Position numbers and translations under genes: made by a program. A model generated the notes under the pieces. That model was not told the DNA's origin and did not search any database. It worked only from the letters and a program-made list of their open reading frames with translations. DNA of 9,062 bases from UBA1151 sp963579925 (GTDB lineage Bacteria > Chloroflexota > Dehalococcoidia > Lucifugimonadales > Lucifugimonadaceae), in assembly GCA_963579925.1 (NCBI GenBank), contig CAUZJA010000111.1, positions 1-9,062 of the forward strand. The letters are read 5' to 3'. Shown in pieces: positions 7,005-9,062 of the stretch; the stretch's first letter is position 1; each line of letters starts with the position of its first letter.

Positions 7005-7025
7005 CCTTCGACTAATCGTCGAAGG
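7005..7025. promoter_or_regulatory. Perfect 8-bp palindrome in the divergent GMC/DUF2461 intergenic region
   Basis: CCTTCGAC (7005-7012) and GTCGAAGG (7018-7025) are exact complements separated by TAATC. The position between divergent starts suits an operator for a dimeric regulator. Alternatively it is a worn repeat relic: TCCTTCGACT (7004-7013) is identical to a 10-mer in the inverted repeats of the GIY-YIG cassette (8268-8277). No T-tract follows, so a terminator is unlikely. Confidence 0.45.
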
Positions 7026-7123
7026 TACGTGCGGCAGTATAAGAGTTTTTCGCCGCTCGTCACGCGGCAGTTTTCGAATACAGCGCTAATCGCTACACTG
7101 CGATCTCGCTGGGAGGCACAAAC

Positions 7124-7813
7124 ATGGCAGCAACGGGTCACTTCACACCGGGCATCTTCAAGTTCCTGGTCGATCTTGCGGATAACAACAATCGGGAATG
7201 GTTCGCCGACAACAAGAGTCGCTACGAATCCGATGTCAAAGAACCAATCCTCAACTTCATCGCTGATTTCGATGAGCGGATAGAGTCGATCAGCCCGCAT
7301 CTGGTTGCCGATACCCGCAGCAATGGCGGTTCAATGTTTCGTATCTACCGAGACACAAGGTTTGCCAAGGATAAGACGCCGTACAAGATCAACGCAGGAA
7401 TGCAGTTTCGGCATGAGGCCGGCAAGGACGCCCATGCGCCTGGGCTGTATCTGCACGTTGAACCCGGCTCAGCGTTCGGTGGTGGTGGCATCTGGCGTCC
7501 GGACTCCAAAACGCTTGGCAAGATTCGCCAGTTCATCATTGATAACGACGACGAGTGGATCGAAACCAAAACAGATGCCGGAGTACTTGAGCGACACACG
7601 CTCGAAGGCGATTCGCTCAAACGGCCGCCGAGGGGATTCGACCCCGATCATCCACTGATAGACGATCTGAAGAAGAAAGATCACTTTGCCATCGGCAAGT
7701 ACACAGAAGCTGAGGTGATCTCGCCAGACTTCATCGACCAGTGGACCGAGGACTGCATGAATGTGTCTCCGTACATTGGGTTTCTGACGCGGGCAGTGGG
7801 GTTGCCGTTTTAG
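7124..7813 (+). CDS. DUF2461 family protein (TIGR02453-type), function unknown
   Basis: The 229-residue protein is full length for the DUF2461 family. Diagnostic blocks are NNNREWFADNKSRYE (about 22-36) near the N-terminus, then MFRIYRDTRFAKDKTPYKIN (about 71-90), the strand GLYLHVEPG (about 107-115) followed by GIWRPDSKTLGKIRQFI, and the C-terminal KDHFAIGKYTEAEV region. No catalytic function is established for this family. There are no membrane segments and no signal peptide, so it should be cytoplasmic. The ATG at 7124 follows GGGAGG with 7 nt spacing, a strong ribosome-binding site. A TACACT at 7094-7099 could be a -10 element, but the matching -35 (TTTTCG) is poor. The gene appears single and monocistronic: it diverges from GMC and is followed by the repeat-bounded nuclease cassette. 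Confidence 0.92.
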   Translation: MAATGHFTPGIFKFLVDLADNNNREWFADNKSRYESDVKEPILNFIADFDERIESISPHLVADTRSNGGSMFRIYRDTRFAKDKTPYKINAGMQFRHEAGKDAHAPGLYLHVEPGSAFGGGGIWRPDSKTLGKIRQFIIDNDDEWIETKTDAGVLERHTLEGDSLKRPPRGFDPDHPLIDDLKKKDHFAIGKYTEAEVISPDFIDQWTEDCMNVSPYIGFLTRAVGLPF

Positions 7814-7900
7814 GTTGACTCCGCCGTGCCTGATAGGTGTATTCGGTAGGTTGATTTTCTCGGACTCTGACACCTGTGCCTAAGGATTCAACGGGGAGTA

Positions 7901-7948
7901 TGTCATCCTGAGCGAAGGCGGCTCCGCGCCGTAGTCGAAGGATCTAAA
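7901..7948 (+). repeat. Left inverted repeat of the GIY-YIG cassette
   Basis: This 48-bp arm starts TGTCATCCTGAGCG and ends GAAGGATCTAAA. It differs from the right arm at only two positions: A for G at 7915 and T for C at 7932. Confidence 0.85.
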
Positions 7949-7971
7949 AACCTGGCATTGGAGGACTGAAC

Positions 7972-8256
7972 ATCAACCAGTATTTCGTATATGTCCTCAC
8001 GAACCCTCCGCATAGTTCCCTGTATACCGGTGTCACCTCCGACCTCGAGCGACGAATGTTCGAGCACCGTGCTGGAACTCAGAGTGGCTTCGCGAATCGT
8101 TACAACCTGCAATACCTTGTTTACTTCGAGGAGACGAGGGATATCTATAGTGCGATTGCACGTGAGAAGCAACTGAAAGGTTGGCGGAGGAGTAAGAAAG
8201 AAGCACTCATTGGAGCGCTGAACCCTGCTTGGGCAGATCTGTCTCTTGGTGTGTGA
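7972..8256 (+). CDS. Small GIY-YIG nuclease domain protein (YhbQ/UvrC N-terminal-like), non-ATG start
   Basis: The frame encodes about 94 residues spanning a complete single GIY-YIG domain. YFVYVLTN supplies the GIY-equivalent strand (Y-V-Y), SSLYTGVTSDLERR the YIG-equivalent (Y-T-G) with the conserved Arg in the following helix, and AIAREKQLKGWRRSKKEALI the helix with the metal-binding Glu of REKQLK plus the basic tail typical of this small family. It ends ALNPAWADLSLGV. The first ATG, at 8056, would remove the GIY-YIG core, so translation must start earlier. A GGAGG at 7960-7964 sits 7 nt before ATC (7972), exactly where family members have their ATG; CTG at 7966 is an alternative but too close to that site. 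Either a rare ATC start is used, or an ATG has mutated or been misread. It is enclosed by 48-bp inverted repeats, and no other gene shares the interval. Confidence 0.8.
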   Translation: MNQYFVYVLTNPPHSSLYTGVTSDLERRMFEHRAGTQSGFANRYNLQYLVYFEETRDIYSAIAREKQLKGWRRSKKEALIGALNPAWADLSLGV

Positions 8257-8261
8257 GTTTA

Positions 8262-8309
8262 TTTAGATCCTTCGACTGCGGCGCGGAGCCGCCTCCGCTC
8301 AGGATGACA
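8262..8309 (-). repeat. Right inverted repeat of the GIY-YIG cassette
   Basis: This is the reverse-complement partner of the arm at 7901-7948. It starts TTTAGATCCTTCGACTGCGG and ends CAGGATGACA. It begins 5 nt after the nuclease stop codon, so the repeat also forms the 3' end of that gene's transcript and could fold as a hairpin there. Confidence 0.85.
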
Positions 8310-8421
8310 TGCTGGGCGGTAGTCACGTCGCAGCGCCCAATATCCAGTGTTTCCAATGTGCTAAATTCGCAGCACCAGTCACCCCTTTTTCGTTTGCCAA
8401 CCCACCATTGAGGAGCGCCGT

Positions 8422-9062
8422 TTGTTACTTGAGATCAGAGATCTCGTAAAAGAGTACAAAGGTGGCGCCCGTGCCAACGATGGCATTTCGCTTGATATCG
8501 AAGAGGGCGAGGTGTTCGGACTGCTTGGCCCAAATGGTGCGGGGAAGTCGACGCTGGTCAATCAGGTGATTGGTCTGCTTTCGCCAACATCTGGGACGAT
8601 CAAGCTTGATGGTGTTGATGGTGTTGATGGTGTTGATGTGGTGCAGGAGCCTGACGCCTCCTGGCGCGGCTGCTCGTATCAGCCACAGGGGCATGTTCCG
8701 ATCGATGGCTTCACGCCGTTCAGGCAATCGAAATGATCGGGCGTCTTCGGGGCGGCGACAAGACTACGATTCGGAATCGCACTCACGAACTTATTGAGCG
8801 ACTCAACATTGAAGAGTGGAGCAACCGCTCCGGCCAGAATCTTTCTGGCGGTGTCAGAAGGCTCGTTGGTTTCTGCATGGCCGTGGTGAATCCCGGCAAG
8901 CTGGTGATCCTAGACGAGCCGACGAACGATATCGAGCCGCTGCGCCGACGACTTTTGTGGGCCATCGTCGCGGAACTTGGTGAGCAGGGTAAGTCTGTGC
9001 TGCTGGTGACGCACAATGTGCTGGAGTCTGAGCGGGCGGTAAACCGGCTCGCAATCATCAAC
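8422..9062 (+). pseudogene. ABC-2-type transporter ATP-binding protein, frameshifted and cut by the window edge
   Basis: The gene encodes the cytoplasmic ATPase of an ABC exporter. It starts at TTG 8422 with AGGAG 6 nt upstream. The first frame gives LLEIRDLVKEYKG, Walker A GPNGAGKST (about 36-44), the Q-loop region CSYQPQG, then a TGA at 8734-8736. Homology continues without a gap in another frame from CAG at 8721: QAIEMIGRLRGG, the signature LSGGVRR, Walker B VILDEPTND and the switch histidine in VTHN. One missing base near 8720 (TTCAG for an expected TTCCAG) explains the shift. The two frames together cover about 213 residues to the window edge, where the gene is still open. It also has an in-frame tandem 9-bp expansion after Walker A. 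If the indel is real the gene is dead; if it is a sequencing error this is an intact ATPase, probably followed by its permease. Confidence 0.85.
8611..8637 (+). repeat. Three tandem copies of a 9-bp unit inside the ABC ATPase gene
   Basis: GGTGTTGAT occurs three times in perfect succession, encoding GVD three times after the strand TIKLD. Related ATPases usually have one such GVD before VV, so two units (18 bp, in frame) look like a replication-slippage insertion. The affected loop lies between Walker A and the Q-loop. Confidence 0.85.

Larger units (their letters stand above)
7901..8309. mobile_element. 409-bp cassette: GIY-YIG gene flanked by 48-bp inverted repeats (putative mobile REP-like element)
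   Basis: The left end begins TGTCATCCTGAGCGAAGGCG at 7901 and the right end finishes CTCAGGATGACA at 8309. Comparing 7901-7948 with the reverse complement of 8262-8309 gives 46 identities in 48 positions, and the match continues weakly (AG-A) for about 4 bases outside. Each arm also contains a small internal palindrome (ATCCT against AGGAT, and GGCG against CGCC), as REP units do. The only plausible gene inside is the GIY-YIG nuclease frame, and no obvious target-site duplication is seen. REPtrons, which carry a RAYT transposase between inverted REPs, are an established parallel. That this cassette moves or is maintained by its nuclease is inference. Confidence 0.7.

Noticed and set aside
6908..7300. 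A 130-codon minus-strand frame across the GMC/DUF2461 intergenic region
   Set aside because: It overlaps the start of the well-supported DUF2461 gene and the divergent promoter region, and it shows no family similarity.
7469..7873. A 134-codon minus-strand frame opposite the 3' half of the DUF2461 gene
   Set aside because: It is antisense to a conserved gene and has no recognisable domain.
7835..7875. AGGTGT/ACACCT inverted repeat after the DUF2461 gene as a terminator
   Set aside because: The 6-bp arms are separated by 29 nt and no T-tract follows; this is expected by chance.
8056..8256. The ATG at 8056 as the start of the GIY-YIG protein
   Set aside because: It would delete the GIY and YIG strands. 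The homology clearly extends upstream to about 7972.
1..9062. CRISPR arrays, tRNA or rRNA genes, and transposase genes
   Set aside because: I saw no evenly spaced direct repeats, no cloverleaf-like or rRNA-like segments, and no transposase or integrase motifs on either strand.

Overview
The window reads as bacterial chromosome with moderately high GC (mid to upper 50s percent by eye), compact gene spacing, several TTG starts with usable Shine-Dalgarno sites, and genes for breaking down sugars and sugar acids. Duplicated mandelate racemase/enolase-superfamily genes next to a sulfatase, an SMP-30 lactonase and a GMC oxidoreductase would suit a marine heterotroph, for example an SAR202-type Chloroflexota. 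That assignment is inferred from gene content; no taxonomic marker is present.

Layout. Positions 11-148 hold a long imperfect palindrome with TGTCATCCTG termini. On the minus strand, an SMP-30/gluconolactonase-like gene (2599 down to 1712) and a sulfatase (1725 down to 244) overlap by 14 nt and form an operon. Positions 2663-3761 are a scar: the last 63 codons of a sensor histidine kinase (minus strand) abut a 5'-truncated, frameshifted and stop-interrupted enolase-superfamily pseudogene (plus strand). An intact paralogue (3783-4940) follows, then a small VOC-fold protein (4975-5364). A GMC oxidoreductase (6911 down to 5385) converges on the VOC gene, with a strong shared hairpin between them. 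A DUF2461 gene (7124-7813) diverges from the GMC gene. Next comes a compact cassette (7901-8309): a small GIY-YIG nuclease frame enclosed by 48-bp inverted repeats that match at 46 positions. The window ends inside an ABC-transporter ATPase gene (8422 to the edge) that carries a frameshift and an in-frame 9-bp tandem expansion.

How the genes may work together. Sulfate-ester removal, alcohol or sugar oxidation by the GMC enzyme, lactone opening by the SMP-30 protein and aldonate dehydration by the enolase-superfamily enzyme are consecutive steps of a non-phosphorylative sugar-acid route. The substrate cannot be read from the sequence.

Most unusual feature. The GIY-YIG cassette resembles a REPtron, in which a REP-associated transposase gene lies between inverted REP sequences, but here a GIY-YIG nuclease takes the transposase's place. 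The element at 11-148 looks like a gene-less relative. Several lesions (two single-base losses in short homopolymers, an ATC where an ATG is expected, a TAG codon) mean that real decay must be separated from sequencing error.
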